NCBI RefSeq assembly: GCF_000238315.3
Contig: NZ_CP011924.1
Coordinates: forward strand, 1,032,501 to 1,096,500
Reading direction: 5' to 3'
Source: Pseudoalteromonas piscicida
GTDB taxonomy: Bacteria > Pseudomonadota > Gammaproteobacteria > Enterobacterales > Alteromonadaceae
DNA: 64,000 bases
The notes beneath the pieces are model-generated. The model was not told the origin of the DNA, did not search any database, and was given only the letters and a program-made list of their open reading frames with translations. The position numbers were made by a program, and so were the translations under genes. Numbering within the stretch: the first letter of the stretch is position 1; each line of letters begins with the position of its first letter. Below are positions 28,038 through 39,439 of the stretch, in pieces.

Positions 28038-28685
28038 CTAAATATGCGATAACGTGTCTAATGGGTTAGTAAGATAGAGATCCGCATACCAAGACTTAGC
28101 TTCAGCTTCAGATGGAATGAATCCCCACATTGCTGCGGCACTAATCATTTTTGCAGATTTTGCAGCAATAATGTCTCGTTCAGCATCGCCAACATAAATA
28201 CACTGCTCTGGTGAAACCCCCAATTTTGACGCCACTAACAGTAAAGGCTCGGGATGAGGTTTGGCCACCGCCAGTGTATCTCCGCATACTACTGTCTCGA
28301 TCTTTGCAAGTTCAGGGATCTGTTTTAGTAGCGGAAGTGTTAAAAACTCAGGCTTGTTTGTCATGATCCCAACCTGAATCTCTTTTTCTAGAAGTGCCGC
28401 TAATAACTCACCAATTTGCGCAAAGCATTGGGAGTGTACCGATAAATTCTCCAGGTAGTAGTCGAGCACACCCTGACGTAAAACCTTAGTGTCGTAGTGC
28501 TTTAGTGACTCACCAAATCCTATCTGCAACATCGCTGCTACGCCGTTTGAAATCGCACTGCTATATACCTGTTTGCCGACAGTAGGCATTTTATTAGCAG
28601 TTAAAACGTGGTTTAGTGCAGCGCCCAAATCATCACTGGTATCCAGCAAGGTGCCGTCTAAGTCAAATAGTACCGCTTGGATCAT
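28038..28685 (-). CDS. gph: HAD-IA phosphatase, phosphoglycolate phosphatase-like
   Basis: 215 residues. HAD motif [16 protein letters not shown] (Asp8, Asp10) is at the N terminus, motif III is AKPHPEP and motif [11 protein letters not shown]. The closest functional families are phosphoglycolate phosphatase (Gph) and N-acetylmuramic acid 6-phosphate phosphatase (MupP). It overlaps the end of ubiG by 4 nt (ATGA), and mupP is found next to ubiG in Pseudomonas, so MupP is a serious alternative; sequence alone does not decide. The symbol gph is the conservative family name. Confidence 0.75.
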   Translation of the reverse strand: MIQAVLFDLDGTLLDTSDDLGAALNHVLTANKMPTVGKQVYSSAISNGVAAMLQIGFGESLKHYDTKVLRQGVLDYYLENLSVHSQCFAQIGELLAALLEKEIQVGIMTNKPEFLTLPLLKQIPELAKIETVVCGDTLAVAKPHPEPLLLVASKLGVSPEQCIYVGDAERDIIAAKSAKMISAAAMWGFIPSEAEAKSWYADLYLTNPLDTLSHI

Positions 28686-29392
28686 GCCAGCTTCTCAAAG
28701 TGTAGAATGTAGTTAACTGAAACGTCTTTAGTTAAGGTAAATGTTTTGCCGATAGGGTTGTAGTTAATCCCTGTCGCTGCTCTAACTTTGAGGTCGTACT
28801 TTTCAGCCCAATCAATTAAGGTCGAAGGGCGAATAAACTTATCATGCTCATGCGTGCCTTCAGGAACCATTTTAAGCAGTTTTTCTGCGGCGACGATAGC
28901 CAGTAAATATGCTTTTGTAGTTTTGTTTAAGGTAGAAAAAAATACATGACCACCAGGCTTAACTAGCTGTGCGACTGAACGAATAATGGATTCTGGGTCT
29001 GGCACGTGTTCTAGCATTTCCATGCAAGTTACTACATCGAATTCACTTTGGTGCATGGCTGCGAATTCTTCCGCTGGCACTTTTTGATAGTCTACGTTAA
29101 CGCCGACCTCTAATGCGTGAAGCTTTGCAACGTTAAGCGGCTCTTGCCCCATATCGATACCGGTTGCATTTGCACCCAGCTTAGCCATGCTTTCTGTTAA
29201 AATCCCACCACCACAACCGACATCCAATACTGTTTTTGCGAATAGGCCTTCACACTTATCGTTAATAAAGTCCAACCTCAAAGGGTTAATGTCGTGTAAT
29301 GGTTTAAATTCTCCCTCTCGGTCCCACCAGCGCTCTGCTATTTCTTCAAATTTAGCGATTTCATTAGGGTCTACATTTTGATGTTCGGTCAT
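28682..29392 (-). CDS. ubiG: Ubiquinone biosynthesis O-methyltransferase UbiG
   Basis: 236 residues (E. coli 240). Performs both O-methylations in ubiquinone synthesis using S-adenosylmethionine. The SAM motif [16 protein letters not shown] is near residue 57, and [19 protein letters not shown] and NPLRLDFI are typical of UbiG. ATG 29392 is chosen because GAGGAAG lies 6 nt upstream and MTEHQNVDP matches the family; the frame is open for a further 37 codons without resemblance. It is divergent from gyrA, the same ubiG-gyrA arrangement as in E. coli, and overlaps gph by 4 nt. Confidence 0.95.
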   Translation of the reverse strand: MTEHQNVDPNEIAKFEEIAERWWDREGEFKPLHDINPLRLDFINDKCEGLFAKTVLDVGCGGGILTESMAKLGANATGIDMGQEPLNVAKLHALEVGVNVDYQKVPAEEFAAMHQSEFDVVTCMEMLEHVPDPESIIRSVAQLVKPGGHVFFSTLNKTTKAYLLAIVAAEKLLKMVPEGTHEHDKFIRPSTLIDWAEKYDLKVRAATGINYNPIGKTFTLTKDVSVNYILHFEKLA

Positions 29393-29657
29393 AAAAAACT
29401 TCCTCGTCGAATTGAGCGCATTATAAAGGGGATTAGATAAAAATAGCACCTGTAAAACGGTAAAAAGTGTGTTAGCATGCTTGACGAATTTTATAATAAA
29501 CAAAGCCCCCGCTGATACTCTGAGGCAATTCGGCTATTTTTTGAAGTGCGTTTAATTGGCGCTTCAGCAGAATAAGCAATTTGATATTCAGATAGCATCT
29601 CAACACAAGTTGTAGTGTGACACAAAAGGGGTGGACACTGAAGGAAAGTGGAGTCAA

Positions 29658-32330
29658 ATGTCTGATCTCGCCAATGAAATCCTGCCAGTCAATATCGAAG
29701 ATGAATTAAAAAATTCATACCTAGATTATGCAATGAGTGTAATCGTAGGTCGTGCATTACCTGATGTACGTGACGGCCTAAAGCCTGTTCACCGTCGTGT
29801 ATTGTTCGCGATGAATGAACTTAAAAATGACTGGAACAAACCTTATAAAAAGTCAGCTCGTGTAGTTGGTGACGTAATCGGTAAATATCACCCGCATGGT
29901 GATAGCGCGGTTTACGATACTATTGTACGTATGGCTCAGCCTTTCTCTCTACGCTACATGCTCGTAGATGGACAAGGTAACTTTGGTTCTGTCGATGGTG
30001 ACTCTGCAGCTGCGATGCGTTATACCGAAGTACGTATGGCGAAAGTCGCTCACGAGTTACTTGCTGACCTTGAAAAAGAAACCGTTGATTATGTACCAAA
30101 CTACGATGGTACAGAGCAAATTCCAGATGTGTTACCAACTAAAGTGCCTAACTTATTGGTGAATGGTTCATCTGGTATCGCGGTTGGTATGGCGACCAAT
30201 ATTCCACCTCACAACTTAACTGAGGTGATCAATGGCTGTTTGGCTGTGATCCAGAATCCAGACATCACCATTGAAGAGTTAATCGACTATATTCTGGGTC
30301 CTGATTTCCCGACTGCCGCCATCATCAGTGGTAAAAACGGCATCGAACAAGCCTATAAAACAGGCCGTGGTAAGATCTATATCCGCGCGAAAGCTGAAAT
30401 CGAAGTCGATGAGAAAACAAACAAAGAAACCATCATCGTTCACGAAATTCCTTACCAGGTTAACAAAGCAAGACTAATCGAAAAGATTGCAGAGCTTGTT
30501 AAAGATAAAAAGGTTGAAGGGATCAGTGCACTACGCGACGAGTCGGATAAAGACGGTATGCGTATTGTTATTGAAATCAAACGCGGTGAAGTAGGTGAGG
30601 TTGTACTAAACAACCTATACGCGCAAACACAACTACAAACTGTGTTTGGCATCAATATGGTTGCACTAGACAACAACCAGCCTAAGTGTTTCAACCTGAA
30701 AGAAATGCTTGATGCGTTTATTATTCACCGTCGTGAAGTCGTAACGCGTCGTACTGTATTTGACCTGCGTAAGGCTAGAGACAGAGCGCATACGCTTGAA
30801 GGCCTTGCAATTGCGCTAGCCAATATTGACCCAATCATTGAGCTTATTCGTAAGTCACCAACACCAGCAGAAGCGAAAGCGGCGCTAACTGCGCGAGCTT
30901 GGGACCTTGGTAACGTTAAATCAATGCTTGAGCGTACTGGCGAAGAAAATGTTGCGCGTCCAGATTGGTTAGCGGAAGAATTAGGGATCCGTGATGGTCA
31001 GTACTATTTGTCTGAGCAACAAGCCCAAGCAATCCTAGACTTAAGACTACACAAATTAACGGGTCTTGAGCACGAGAAAATTCTAGCTGAATACAAAGAA
31101 CTACTCGATCTTATCGCTGAACTACTGTACATCCTTTCTACTCCAGAGCGTTTGATGGAAGTGATCCGCGATGAGTTAGTTGAAATCAAAGAAACGTATG
31201 GTGATGAGCGTCGCACTGAGATCACTGCTGCTGCGCACGATATCAGTCTAGAAGATTTGATCAACGAAGAAGACGTTGTAGTTACGCTTTCTCACGAAGG
31301 CTATGTGAAGTATCAACCTCTTAGCGATTACGAGGCTCAGCGTCGTGGTGGTAAAGGGCGATCTGCAACTAAGATGAAAGATGAAGACTTTATCGAACGT
31401 CTACTCGTTGCAAATACTCACGATACAATTCTTTGTTTCTCCACTTCTGGTCGCTTGTATTGGTTGAAAGTTTACCAGTTGCCGCTTGCATCACGTGCTG
31501 CGCGCGGTAAGCCAATTGTTAACTTGTTACCACTCGAAGCTGATGAGCGTATTACGACAATTTTACCGGTTCGTGAATACGAAGAAGATAAGTTTATCGT
31601 CATGGCGACGGCAAGTGGTATCGTTAAGAAAACACCTCTGACTGCATACAGCCGTCAGCGTGCAAGTGGCATTATTGCTATCAACTTGAACGAAGGCGAT
31701 AGCCTGATCGGTGCTAACATCACCACAGGTGAAAATGACATCATGCTATTTACTGAGCATGGTAAAGTTGTACGCTTTAACGAGAAGCAAAGAGATTCAG
31801 AAACAGGTGAAGTGAAGCGCGATCCTGAAACTGGCGAAGAAATGTTGGCTTTACGTCCGATGGGCCGTACAGCAACAGGTGTTCGTGGTATCAAGATGCC
31901 AGATGACGTGAAAGTGGTATCACTAATCGTACCACAAAGCGATGGTGCAATCTTGACCGTAACTGAAAATGGTTATGGTAAGCGTACACCGCTTGAAGAG
32001 TACCCAGCGAAGAGCCGTGCAACACAAGGTGTTGTGTCAATCAAAGTAACTGAAAGAAATGGCTCTGTGGTTGGCGCGGTTCAAGTTGATGACAACGATG
32101 AAATCATGTTGATCTCAAACCGTGGTACGCTAGTTAGAACGCGTGTAAACGAAGTTTCTACGGTAGGCCGTAACACCCAAGGTGTTATTCTGATCCGTAC
32201 GATGGAAGAAGAAAAGGTAGTAGGTCTTCAACGCATCGAAGAAATTGAAGTGGAAGCGCTGCCTGAAGGTGACGTTGCAGAGCTAGAAGGTGAAGCAACA
32301 CCTGATGCGGGATCTGACGCAGAGGAATAA
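29658..32330 (+). CDS. gyrA: DNA gyrase subunit A
   Basis: 890 residues from ATG 29658 (GGAG upstream), which aligns residue for residue with the E. coli N terminus. Breaks and rejoins DNA during negative supercoiling. The catalytic Tyr is at 122 ([11 protein letters not shown]). The quinolone-resistance region has Ser83 and Asp87 ([12 protein letters not shown]), the susceptible wild type. The C-terminal beta-pinwheel begins near residue 525 with the GyrA box QRRGGKG. An acidic tail ([21 protein letters not shown] region) ends the protein. A terminator follows directly. Confidence 0.98.
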   Translation: MSDLANEILPVNIEDELKNSYLDYAMSVIVGRALPDVRDGLKPVHRRVLFAMNELKNDWNKPYKKSARVVGDVIGKYHPHGDSAVYDTIVRMAQPFSLRYMLVDGQGNFGSVDGDSAAAMRYTEVRMAKVAHELLADLEKETVDYVPNYDGTEQIPDVLPTKVPNLLVNGSSGIAVGMATNIPPHNLTEVINGCLAVIQNPDITIEELIDYILGPDFPTAAIISGKNGIEQAYKTGRGKIYIRAKAEIEVDEKTNKETIIVHEIPYQVNKARLIEKIAELVKDKKVEGISALRDESDKDGMRIVIEIKRGEVGEVVLNNLYAQTQLQTVFGINMVALDNNQPKCFNLKEMLDAFIIHRREVVTRRTVFDLRKARDRAHTLEGLAIALANIDPIIELIRKSPTPAEAKAALTARAWDLGNVKSMLERTGEENVARPDWLAEELGIRDGQYYLSEQQAQAILDLRLHKLTGLEHEKILAEYKELLDLIAELLYILSTPERLMEVIRDELVEIKETYGDERRTEITAAAHDISLEDLINEEDVVVTLSHEGYVKYQPLSDYEAQRRGGKGRSATKMKDEDFIERLLVANTHDTILCFSTSGRLYWLKVYQLPLASRAARGKPIVNLLPLEADERITTILPVREYEEDKFIVMATASGIVKKTPLTAYSRQRASGIIAINLNEGDSLIGANITTGENDIMLFTEHGKVVRFNEKQRDSETGEVKRDPETGEEMLALRPMGRTATGVRGIKMPDDVKVVSLIVPQSDGAILTVTENGYGKRTPLEEYPAKSRATQGVVSIKVTERNGSVVGAVQVDDNDEIMLISNRGTLVRTRVNEVSTVGRNTQGVILIRTMEEEKVVGLQRIEEIEVEALPEGDVAELEGEATPDAGSDAEE

Positions 32331-32343
32331 AAAAATCCTACTC

Positions 32344-32371
32344 AAAAAAAGCGACTTCGGTCGCTTTTTTT
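32344..32371 (+). terminator. Rho-independent terminator after gyrA
   Basis: Stem AAAAAAAGCGAC / GTCGCTTTTTTT with a stabilising TTCG tetraloop, 14 nt past the stop. Confidence 0.95.
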
Positions 32372-32541
32372 CTTTCTGTCAATTTTTTCAATCTGTTCCT
32401 CTATGACAACAGCCTGAAGCCTGATAAATTAAGGCTACCAACAATCCGACATTTTAGTCGGGCAGCCTATTGTTCATCCAAAAAGTCATGAGAATAACGC
32501 TATTCTTTGGATGATCTAGATTATTTGGAATGAGGAAAAAT

Positions 32542-33624
32542 ATGACGGTTTATAATTTTTGCGCGGGTCCTGCGATGTTACCTGTTGAAGTTATGAAAAA
32601 AGCGCAAAAAGAATTTCTAGATTGGCAAAATCTAGGTGTTTCAGTGATGGAAGTGAGCCATCGTTCGGCACCGTATCTCGAAATGGCAAAGCAATGTGAA
32701 GCAAGCTTACGTCGTTTGATGAACATCTCTGATGAATTTGAAGTCCTGTTTATGCATGGTGGTGGTCGAGGTCACTTTGCTGCTGTACCGCTAAACCTAC
32801 ATGTAGATGGTGTACCTGGCGTATATATCGAGAACGGGATCTGGTCTACCGGTGCGACGAAAGAAGGTGAAAAATTCACGCAAACGCATGCGGTTAATAT
32901 TCGTACTGACGAAAATGGTCAATTCGACATTTTACCGGTCTCCGAGTGGAAGTTACCAGAAAACGCTTCATTTATTCACTATTGTCCAAACGAAACCATC
33001 GACGGTATCGAAATATTTGACGTTCCAAAGCATGCAACCGCACCAATTGTAGCGGACATGTCTTCCAATATTTTATCTCGTGAAATTAACGTCGATGACT
33101 TTGATTTGATCTATGCTGGCGCACAAAAAAATATCGGTCCTTCAGGGCTCAGTATCGCCATTGTACGTAAGACGTTATTGAAGCGTGAAGGGCTGCCAAG
33201 ACCTGCTATCCTTGATTACGCCATTGAGGCTGATCAGCAAAGCATGTACAACACACCACCGACATTTGCATGGTATCTTGCGTTTGAGGTATTCAAGTAT
33301 CTTGAAAGCATTGGTGGTGTTAAAGCCATGGAAGCGCACAATCAAGAAAAAGCAGCCATTTTATACGATTATATTGACGACTCTGACTTCTATTCAAACA
33401 AAGTTGCAAAACATTGTCGCTCATTGATGAACGTACCATTTTGGTTAAATGATGATAGCCTAAATGCTAAATTCTTGGCAGAGGCAGAACAAAACGGTTT
33501 AATTGCACTTGAAGGCCACCGTTTTGTTGGCGGCATGCGAGCTAGTATATACAACGCCATGCCAATTGAAGGGATCAAAGCGTTAGTTGCATTTATGGAT
33601 AAATTCGCACGGGAGAACAGTTGA
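32542..33624 (+). CDS. serC: Phosphoserine aminotransferase
   Basis: 360 residues (E. coli 362). Makes phosphoserine from 3-phosphohydroxypyruvate, and also serves pyridoxal phosphate synthesis. The start [14 protein letters not shown] with GAGGAAA upstream matches the family; an in-frame ATG 12 nt earlier is less suitable. The PLP-binding Lys lies in [12 protein letters not shown] near residue 197, and [10 protein letters not shown] and [12 protein letters not shown] are conserved. The stop overlaps the aroA start by one base, the serC-aroA operon known from enterobacteria. Confidence 0.96.
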   Translation: MTVYNFCAGPAMLPVEVMKKAQKEFLDWQNLGVSVMEVSHRSAPYLEMAKQCEASLRRLMNISDEFEVLFMHGGGRGHFAAVPLNLHVDGVPGVYIENGIWSTGATKEGEKFTQTHAVNIRTDENGQFDILPVSEWKLPENASFIHYCPNETIDGIEIFDVPKHATAPIVADMSSNILSREINVDDFDLIYAGAQKNIGPSGLSIAIVRKTLLKREGLPRPAILDYAIEADQQSMYNTPPTFAWYLAFEVFKYLESIGGVKAMEAHNQEKAAILYDYIDDSDFYSNKVAKHCRSLMNVPFWLNDDSLNAKFLAEAEQNGLIALEGHRFVGGMRASIYNAMPIEGIKALVAFMDKFARENS

Positions 33625-34904
33625 TGGAACAATTGACCCTCAAGCCTATTACTAAAGTCAGTGGCAGTGTGACGCTACCTGGCTCTAAAAGCTTATCAAA
33701 TCGTATTTTGTTGCTTGCAGCGTTGTGCGAAGGCACGACAAAAGTGACGAACTTATTGGATAGCGATGACATCCGCCATATGTTAGGCGCATTGTCTCAG
33801 TTAGGCGTTGAAGTAACGTTAGAAGATGATAATACAGTGGCACTGGTCAAAGGAAATGGTGGTAACTTTAACACCCCTGTTGAGCCGCTATTTTTAGGCA
33901 ATGCCGGTACAGCATATCGCCCATTAACTGCAGTGCTTGCAGCTATACCCGGTGATTATGAACTGATTGGTGAACCACGAATGGAAGAGCGTCCAATTGG
34001 CCATCTTGTTGATGCCATGCAAACGCTTGGTGCAGATATTCAATATCTCAAAAACAAAGACTACCCGCCGTTAAAAATTACAGGTAAGCAACTTGCTGGT
34101 GGTGAAGTTGAGATTGACGGTAGTATCTCAAGCCAATTCCTAACTGCATTATTGATGGCAGCACCGCTTTTTAGTGGCGATACGAATATTGCGATTAAAG
34201 GTGAACTGGTTTCAAAGCCTTATATTGATATTACCATTGGCGTGATGGCGCACTTTGGGGTTCATGTCGAAAACCACGATTATCAACATTTCGTGGTAAA
34301 AGCAGGCCAGCAGTATCAATCTCCTGGAACACTTATGGTTGAAGGGGACGCCTCGTCAGCCTCTTATTTCATCGCAGCGGCTGCAATTGCAGGTGGTGAA
34401 ATTGAGATAAAGGGAGTGGGTAAACAAAGTGTGCAAGGTGATATCGGCTTTGCCAAAGTGATGGAACAAGTCGGTGCAAACATTGATTGGCACGATGAGC
34501 GTATCGTTGTCCGAAAAGGTGAGCTAAATGGTGTGGACATTGACGCCAACGCTATCCCCGATGCGGCGATGACGCTTGCAACCGTAGCACTATTCGCAAA
34601 AGGTAAAACGGCAATTCGTAATATCTACAATTGGCGCGTGAAAGAAACCGATAGGCTAGCTGCCATGGCGACTGAACTTAAAAAAGTAGGCGCAGAAGTA
34701 GTAGAAGGGCACGACTTTATCGAAGTTACACCACCAGCTAATTTTAATTTTACGGATGTAGACACATACAATGACCATCGCATTGCGATGTGTTTTTCGA
34801 TGGTGGCAGTGGGTGGTCAAGCTATCACGATTAACGACCCTAAATGTACGGCAAAAACTTTCCCAACCTATTTTTCAGTGTTAGAAAGTATTAGTCAGTA
34901 TTAA
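33624..34904 (+). CDS. aroA: 3-phosphoshikimate 1-carboxyvinyltransferase (EPSP synthase)
   Basis: 426 residues (E. coli 427). Joins PEP to shikimate 3-phosphate in aromatic amino acid synthesis. Conserved segments [30 protein letters not shown], the DHRIAM motif and the catalytic Lys and Arg regions are intact. The spacing of [10 protein letters not shown] indicates a class I, glyphosate-sensitive form. The ATG overlaps the serC TGA by one base, showing translational coupling. A perfect hairpin follows 9 nt after the stop. Confidence 0.96.
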   Translation: MEQLTLKPITKVSGSVTLPGSKSLSNRILLLAALCEGTTKVTNLLDSDDIRHMLGALSQLGVEVTLEDDNTVALVKGNGGNFNTPVEPLFLGNAGTAYRPLTAVLAAIPGDYELIGEPRMEERPIGHLVDAMQTLGADIQYLKNKDYPPLKITGKQLAGGEVEIDGSISSQFLTALLMAAPLFSGDTNIAIKGELVSKPYIDITIGVMAHFGVHVENHDYQHFVVKAGQQYQSPGTLMVEGDASSASYFIAAAAIAGGEIEIKGVGKQSVQGDIGFAKVMEQVGANIDWHDERIVVRKGELNGVDIDANAIPDAAMTLATVALFAKGKTAIRNIYNWRVKETDRLAAMATELKKVGAEVVEGHDFIEVTPPANFNFTDVDTYNDHRIAMCFSMVAVGGQAITINDPKCTAKTFPTYFSVLESISQY

Positions 34905-34912
34905 TTTCATCC

Positions 34913-34938
34913 AAGGTGCTGAAGATGTTCAGCACCTT
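34913..34938 (+). terminator. Hairpin after aroA
   Basis: A perfect 11-bp stem AAGGTGCTGAA / TTCAGCACCTT with loop GATG right after aroA. There is no T-run, so termination strength is uncertain. Confidence 0.5.
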
Positions 34939-34986
34939 AAAATCTTCTCTAAAATAGTCATCATTACAAAGTCAAATACGCGTATA

Positions 34987-35011
34987 TTTGACTGAATTTC
35001 ATTCAGTCAAA
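34987..35011. repeat. Inverted repeat in the aroA-cmk spacer
   Basis: TTTGACTGAA / TTCAGTCAAA, a perfect 10-bp inverted repeat with a 5-nt loop in the 253-nt spacer before cmk. Role unknown; it could be an operator or a second terminator-like structure. Confidence 0.5.
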
Positions 35012-35157
35012 GCCAGTCAGCACCTGGCATTTAGCACCGTTCGCTGCACTAATAATTTGAGATATAACAAAAAATGACAGGTAAATAAGGATATATTCAG
35101 CAAATTGACGTATACTATGCGCCGTCAAATTCAGGTGAGCATTTTTAGGAGGTCTAA

Positions 35158-35874
35158 ATGCAGGCAGCTATGCCAGTTATCACCGTAGACGGCCCAAGTG
35201 GTTCAGGCAAAGGAACTGTTTGTCGCTTGTTAGCTGAAACATTAAATTGGGAAGTGTTGGATAGCGGTGCGATTTATCGCGTGCTTTCGTTAGCAGCATT
35301 ACACCACCAAATTGCAACTGATAACGAAGAGGGGTTGGTCCCACTCGCTGCCAATTTGGATGTACAATTTTCTATCGATAAAGAAACTAAAAAAAGCAAA
35401 ATTGTACTTGAAGGTGAAGATGTTACTAACACCATTCGCAATGAAGAAGTCGGCGCAGCTGCGTCAAAAATTGCGGCGCTACCTCGTGTGAGAGAAGCAT
35501 TATTACGACGTCAGCGCGCTTTTAGAACTGAAGTTGGCTTAATTGCAGATGGACGTGACATGGGAACGGTGGTGTTCCCTGATGCTGAACTTAAAATTTA
35601 TTTGACTGCAAGTGCAGAAGAACGTGCTCGCAGGCGATTTGTTGAGTTGAATGAGAAAGGCCATGATGTTACACTAAGTGGTCTGTTAGAAGACATTAAA
35701 GCTCGCGATGATCGCGATATGAATCGCAAGGTTGCCCCATTAGTTCCTGCTAGCGATGCGATAGTTGTTGATACAACTGAGAATAATGCTGAGCAAGTGT
35801 TCGAACAGGTTATGTCTTTTATTCAAGACGCCATTGTGGCAGGTAAACTTCCAAAAAGTTGTTTACCTAAGTAA
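35158..35874 (+). CDS. cmk: Cytidylate kinase
   Basis: 238 residues (E. coli 227). Phosphorylates CMP and dCMP. The P-loop GPSGSGKGT is at residues 12-20, and the nucleotide-binding [13 protein letters not shown] near 125 and RDDRDMNR near 183 fit Cmk. AGGAGG lies 5 nt before this ATG; an internal ATG at 35170 has no such site. The C terminus is somewhat longer than in E. coli ([11 protein letters not shown]). Followed by rpsA 97 nt later, the conserved cmk-rpsA order. Confidence 0.95.
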   Translation: MQAAMPVITVDGPSGSGKGTVCRLLAETLNWEVLDSGAIYRVLSLAALHHQIATDNEEGLVPLAANLDVQFSIDKETKKSKIVLEGEDVTNTIRNEEVGAAASKIAALPRVREALLRRQRAFRTEVGLIADGRDMGTVVFPDAELKIYLTASAEERARRRFVELNEKGHDVTLSGLLEDIKARDDRDMNRKVAPLVPASDAIVVDTTENNAEQVFEQVMSFIQDAIVAGKLPKSCLPK

Positions 35875-35971
35875 TTTTTTAATGACACAGGCAGGAAGCT
35901 AGTGTTTATTTAACAACCCCATGCAGCATGGTTGCTAATTGGTAATTTAACTTTATAGAGACGTATTTAGT

Positions 35972-37639
35972 ATGTCAGAAAATTTTGCGCAGTTATTTGA
36001 AGAAAGCCTACAGGGTTTTGAAGTTGAGCAAGGCTCAATCGTTAAAGGTACAGTAATCGCTATCGAGAACAACGTTGTTCTTGTTGACGCTGGCCTTAAA
36101 TCTGAAAGTGCAATCCCTGCAGAGCAATTCAAAAATGCTGCTGGTGAACTAGAAGTTGCTGTTGGCGACGAAGTAGATGTAGCACTTGACGCTATCGAAG
36201 ACGGTTTCGGTGAGACTATCCTTTCTCGTGAGAAAGTGAAGCGTCACGAAGCTTGGATCCGTCTAGAGAAAGCATGTGAAGAGCACGAAACTGTTGTTGG
36301 TATGATCAACGGTAAAGTTAAAGGCGGTTTCACAGTTGAAGTTGATTCAATCCGTGCATTCCTACCTGGTTCACTTGTTGATGTACGTCCAGTTCGCGAC
36401 ACAGCTCACCTTGAAGGTAAAGAGCTAGAGTTCAAAGTTATCAAGCTAGACCAGAAGCGCAACAACGTTGTTGTTTCACGTCGTGCTGTTATCGAATCTG
36501 AGAACTCACAAGAGCGTGAAGAGCTTCTTCAAAACCTTGTTGAAGGTCAAGAAGTTAAGGGTATCGTTAAGAATCTTACAGACTACGGTGCATTCGTAGA
36601 CTTAGGTGGTGTTGACGGTCTTCTACACATCACTGACATGGCTTGGAAGCGTGTTAAGCACCCTTCAGAGATCGTGAACGTAGGTGACGAAATCAACGTT
36701 AAAGTACTTAAGTTCGACAAAGAGAAGACTCGTGTTTCTCTAGGTCTTAAGCAACTTGGCGAAGATCCATGGGCTGCTATCGCTGGTCGTTACCCAGAAG
36801 GTGCTAAGCTTACTGGTCGTGTAACTAACCTAACTGACTACGGCTGTTTCGTTGAAATCGAAGAAGGCGTTGAAGGTCTAGTACACGTTTCAGAAATGGA
36901 TTGGACTAACAAGAACATTCACCCTTCAAAAGTAGTTTCACTAGGTGATACTGTTGAAGTTATGGTTCTTGAAATCGACGAAGAGCGTCGTCGTATTTCT
37001 CTAGGTCTTAAGCAGTGTAAAGCTAACCCTTGGCAAGAATTTGCTCGTCTTAACAACAAAGGCGACCAAGTTTCTGGTAAGATCAAGTCTATCACTGACT
37101 TTGGTATCTTCATCGGTCTTGACGGCGGTATCGACGGTCTTGTACACCTATCTGACATCTCTTGGAACACTCCAGGCGAAGAAGCTGTACGTGAGTACAA
37201 GAAAGGTGACGAAATCACAGCTATCGTTCTACAAGTTGACCCAGAGCGTGAGCGTATCTCTCTAGGCGTTAAGCAAATCGACGCTGATCCATTCACTAAC
37301 TACCTAGACGCCAACAAAAAAGGTGCTATTGTTAAAGGTAAAGTGACTGAAGTTGATGCTAAAGGCGCAACTGTTGAGCTAATCGAAGGCGTTGAAGGTT
37401 ACATCCGTGTAGCTGACATCGCGCAAGAGCGTGTTGAAGACGCGACTGCTGCTGTTTCTGAAGGCGACGAAATCGAAGCTAAATTTGTAGGTGTTGATCG
37501 TAAGAACCGTACTATCAGCCTATCGGTTAAAGCTATCTACGAAGCTGAAGAAAAAGAAGTACTAGAGAAGCTTAAGAAAGATGAGCCAGCGTTCGAAAAC
37601 GCAATGGCTGCAGCTTTCAAAAATGCTCAAAAAGACTAA
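35972..37639 (+). CDS. rpsA: 30S ribosomal protein S1
   Basis: 555 residues (E. coli 557). Binds mRNA and delivers it to the small subunit. Six S1 repeats are visible; the clearest carry [51 protein letters not shown] and [26 protein letters not shown] patterns. Codon use is strongly biased, as for a highly expressed gene, which explains the long open frames on the other strand. A terminator separates it partly from ihfB. Confidence 0.98.
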   Translation: MSENFAQLFEESLQGFEVEQGSIVKGTVIAIENNVVLVDAGLKSESAIPAEQFKNAAGELEVAVGDEVDVALDAIEDGFGETILSREKVKRHEAWIRLEKACEEHETVVGMINGKVKGGFTVEVDSIRAFLPGSLVDVRPVRDTAHLEGKELEFKVIKLDQKRNNVVVSRRAVIESENSQEREELLQNLVEGQEVKGIVKNLTDYGAFVDLGGVDGLLHITDMAWKRVKHPSEIVNVGDEINVKVLKFDKEKTRVSLGLKQLGEDPWAAIAGRYPEGAKLTGRVTNLTDYGCFVEIEEGVEGLVHVSEMDWTNKNIHPSKVVSLGDTVEVMVLEIDEERRRISLGLKQCKANPWQEFARLNNKGDQVSGKIKSITDFGIFIGLDGGIDGLVHLSDISWNTPGEEAVREYKKGDEITAIVLQVDPERERISLGVKQIDADPFTNYLDANKKGAIVKGKVTEVDAKGATVELIEGVEGYIRVADIAQERVEDATAAVSEGDEIEAKFVGVDRKNRTISLSVKAIYEAEEKEVLEKLKKDEPAFENAMAAAFKNAQKD

Positions 37640-37658
37640 TTAATCAGTCTTTAAACTA

Positions 37659-37683
37659 GGAAGGGCGCTTAGCCCTTCCTTTT
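37659..37683 (+). terminator. Terminator between rpsA and ihfB
   Basis: GGAAGGGC / GCCCTTCC stem, loop GCTTA, followed by TTTT. It lies 20 nt after the rpsA stop and may allow partial read-through into ihfB. Confidence 0.8.
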
Positions 37684-37700
37684 ACACTAAAGGAAACATT

Positions 37701-37991
37701 ATGACAAAGTCTGAATTGATAGAACAACTTGCACTGCAGCACGCTCACGTTCCTGTTAAAGATGTAGAGAATGCGGTAAAAGAAATCCTTGAACAAATGG
37801 CTGGCTCATTATCAGACTCGGAACGTATCGAAATCCGTGGTTTTGGTAGTTTCTCGCTTCACTTCCGTTCACCTCGCACTGGTCGTAATCCTAAGACGGG
37901 CGAAACTGTAGAATTGGATGGTAAATACGTACCACACTTTAAGCCAGGCAAAGAGCTGCGCGATAGAGTAAACGAAAGCTTAAATAATTAA
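37701..37991 (+). CDS. ihfB: Integration host factor subunit beta
   Basis: 96 residues (E. coli 94). Forms the DNA-bending IHF heterodimer with IhfA. The HU/IHF signature [21 protein letters not shown] is at residues 47-67, including the Pro in the beta arm (RNPKTGE) that intercalates DNA. AAAGGAA precedes the ATG. The neighbours rpsA before and lapA-lapB-pyrF after are the same as in E. coli and relatives. Confidence 0.97.
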   Translation: MTKSELIEQLALQHAHVPVKDVENAVKEILEQMAGSLSDSERIEIRGFGSFSLHFRSPRTGRNPKTGETVELDGKYVPHFKPGKELRDRVNESLNN

Positions 37992-38008
37992 GTCTAACGG
38001 AGCTAAAC

Positions 38009-38272
38009 TTGGTTGCAGTATTGAAAAAGGGATTAGCTGTTGTTGCCATACTGATTGCATTTTTAGTTGGAACACAAAATCCACAAGTTGTTAATGTCAA
38101 TTTTGTAATTGCAAGTGCAGAGTTACCACTCGCAACCTTAATGAGTATTTGCTTAGCTCTTGGGATAATTATCGGTTTACTTGTAACTGCGTCGGTTTTA
38201 TCTAAGCTTAAATGGCAAAATCATCGCCTAAAAAAAAGTAATAGTAAGCTTAGTCAAGCAGCCGAACGCTAG
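38009..38272 (+). CDS. lapA: LPS assembly protein LapA (YciS)
   Basis: 87 residues with two membrane helices (about 8-24 and 42-64) and a basic, coiled C terminus (KLKWQNHRLKKSNSKLSQ). It has the GTQNPQVVNVNFVIA segment between helices seen in LapA/DUF1049 proteins. LapA works with LapB to control LpxC degradation by FtsH, and so LPS synthesis. The start is a TTG at 38009 with GGAG about 7 nt upstream; no ATG is available before the first helix. The lapB ATG follows 2 nt after the stop. Confidence 0.9.
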   Translation: MVAVLKKGLAVVAILIAFLVGTQNPQVVNVNFVIASAELPLATLMSICLALGIIIGLLVTASVLSKLKWQNHRLKKSNSKLSQAAER

Positions 38273-38274
38273 TT

Positions 38275-39411
38275 ATGATCGAGCTGCTGTTTTTATTACT
38301 ACCTGTAGCCGCCGCTTACGGTTATGTTATGGGTAAAAATAGTGCAAAGAATCAAGCCCTAGAGCAAAGTAGACAAATTACTTCTGAATACAGTAAAGGC
38401 CTAAAATTCCTACTAGATAGGGAAGAAGATCAGGGTCTTGAACACCTCACCAAATTACTTGAAGTCTCAGCAGACTCCGTTGATCATTATTTAACACTCG
38501 CATCGCTTTTTAGAAAGCGGGGAGAGTTAGATAGAGCGATAAAAATTCATGAGCTATTACTTAAACAACCTAATCTAGATGAAGAAGTGGTGAAGTCCTG
38601 TCGTCTAGAGCTAGCTCAAGATTACATCTTAGCTGGTCTGTTGGATAGTGCTGAAGAACACTTAGTCATTCTTGTAAAGCTTGGGTTTAAGGATGCACTC
38701 GATCCAATTTTAAACCTATACTCTCAAACTAGAGATTGGCGAAAAGGCGTTCATATGTATGAAGCGCATCCTGAGCTTTTCAAAAAGTCGTCCCATTGCG
38801 CCACTATTGCAAACTTCTATTGTGAAGCTGCAAATCAAGAAAAGAATCCAAGCCTATTCGAAAAAGCGACAGCGCTCGCGCATGAAACAGTAAGACCCTT
38901 GTACGAAATGGGCAAAGATGCATACAAACATGATGATTACGTGAAGTGTATATATTATTGGCGAAAGCTCGTGAGCCAATTTGTATTTATGGCACCACTA
39001 GTAATTGAAGAGCTCGAATCCTGTTATGTTAAATTAAATATTCACGATCAATTCTTTGAGCTAGTCTCAGAGTTATTAGAAAAAGGAGGCGTGCTGATCA
39101 GAATTAAGTTTTGCCAAGGGTTGGTCCAAAAAGGTCATATTTCTGAGGCAATAGAGTTTCTAACTGATAGTTTAAAGCGTGAACCATCAATTAGGGGCTT
39201 TAGTTATTTGCTGCAACTCATTAGCGGCAAAGATGCTAAAATAGATCACGTACTACAAGAAATAGATAAATTGGTGAAGTCTTATATTGCAACTAAGCCA
39301 AACTATCAATGTGGTCATTGTGGGTTTACAAGTCATACGATGTATTGGTTATGTCCCTCCTGCAAACATTGGGAGTCACTTGCTCCAAGCCGTGGGTTAG
39401 ACGGTTTTTAA
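38275..39411 (+). CDS. lapB: LPS assembly protein LapB (YciM)
   Basis: 378 residues (E. coli 389). A short N-terminal membrane anchor ([17 protein letters not shown]) is followed by TPR-like helical repeats and a C-terminal rubredoxin-type metal site CGHCGF-15-CPSC. LapB brings LpxC to the FtsH protease and also takes part in LPS assembly. All the required cysteines are present. It is translationally close to lapA and followed by pyrF 28 nt later, matching enterobacterial order. Confidence 0.95.
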   Translation: MIELLFLLLPVAAAYGYVMGKNSAKNQALEQSRQITSEYSKGLKFLLDREEDQGLEHLTKLLEVSADSVDHYLTLASLFRKRGELDRAIKIHELLLKQPNLDEEVVKSCRLELAQDYILAGLLDSAEEHLVILVKLGFKDALDPILNLYSQTRDWRKGVHMYEAHPELFKKSSHCATIANFYCEAANQEKNPSLFEKATALAHETVRPLYEMGKDAYKHDDYVKCIYYWRKLVSQFVFMAPLVIEELESCYVKLNIHDQFFELVSELLEKGGVLIRIKFCQGLVQKGHISEAIEFLTDSLKREPSIRGFSYLLQLISGKDAKIDHVLQEIDKLVKSYIATKPNYQCGHCGFTSHTMYWLCPSCKHWESLAPSRGLDGF

Positions 39412-39439
39412 GTTTTTAATTTGGCCAAATAGGGTAACT

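Noticed and set aside
36919..37296. Long minus-strand frame opposite rpsA
   Set aside because: A shadow caused by the strongly biased codons and repeated domains of S1; no start signal or family resemblance.
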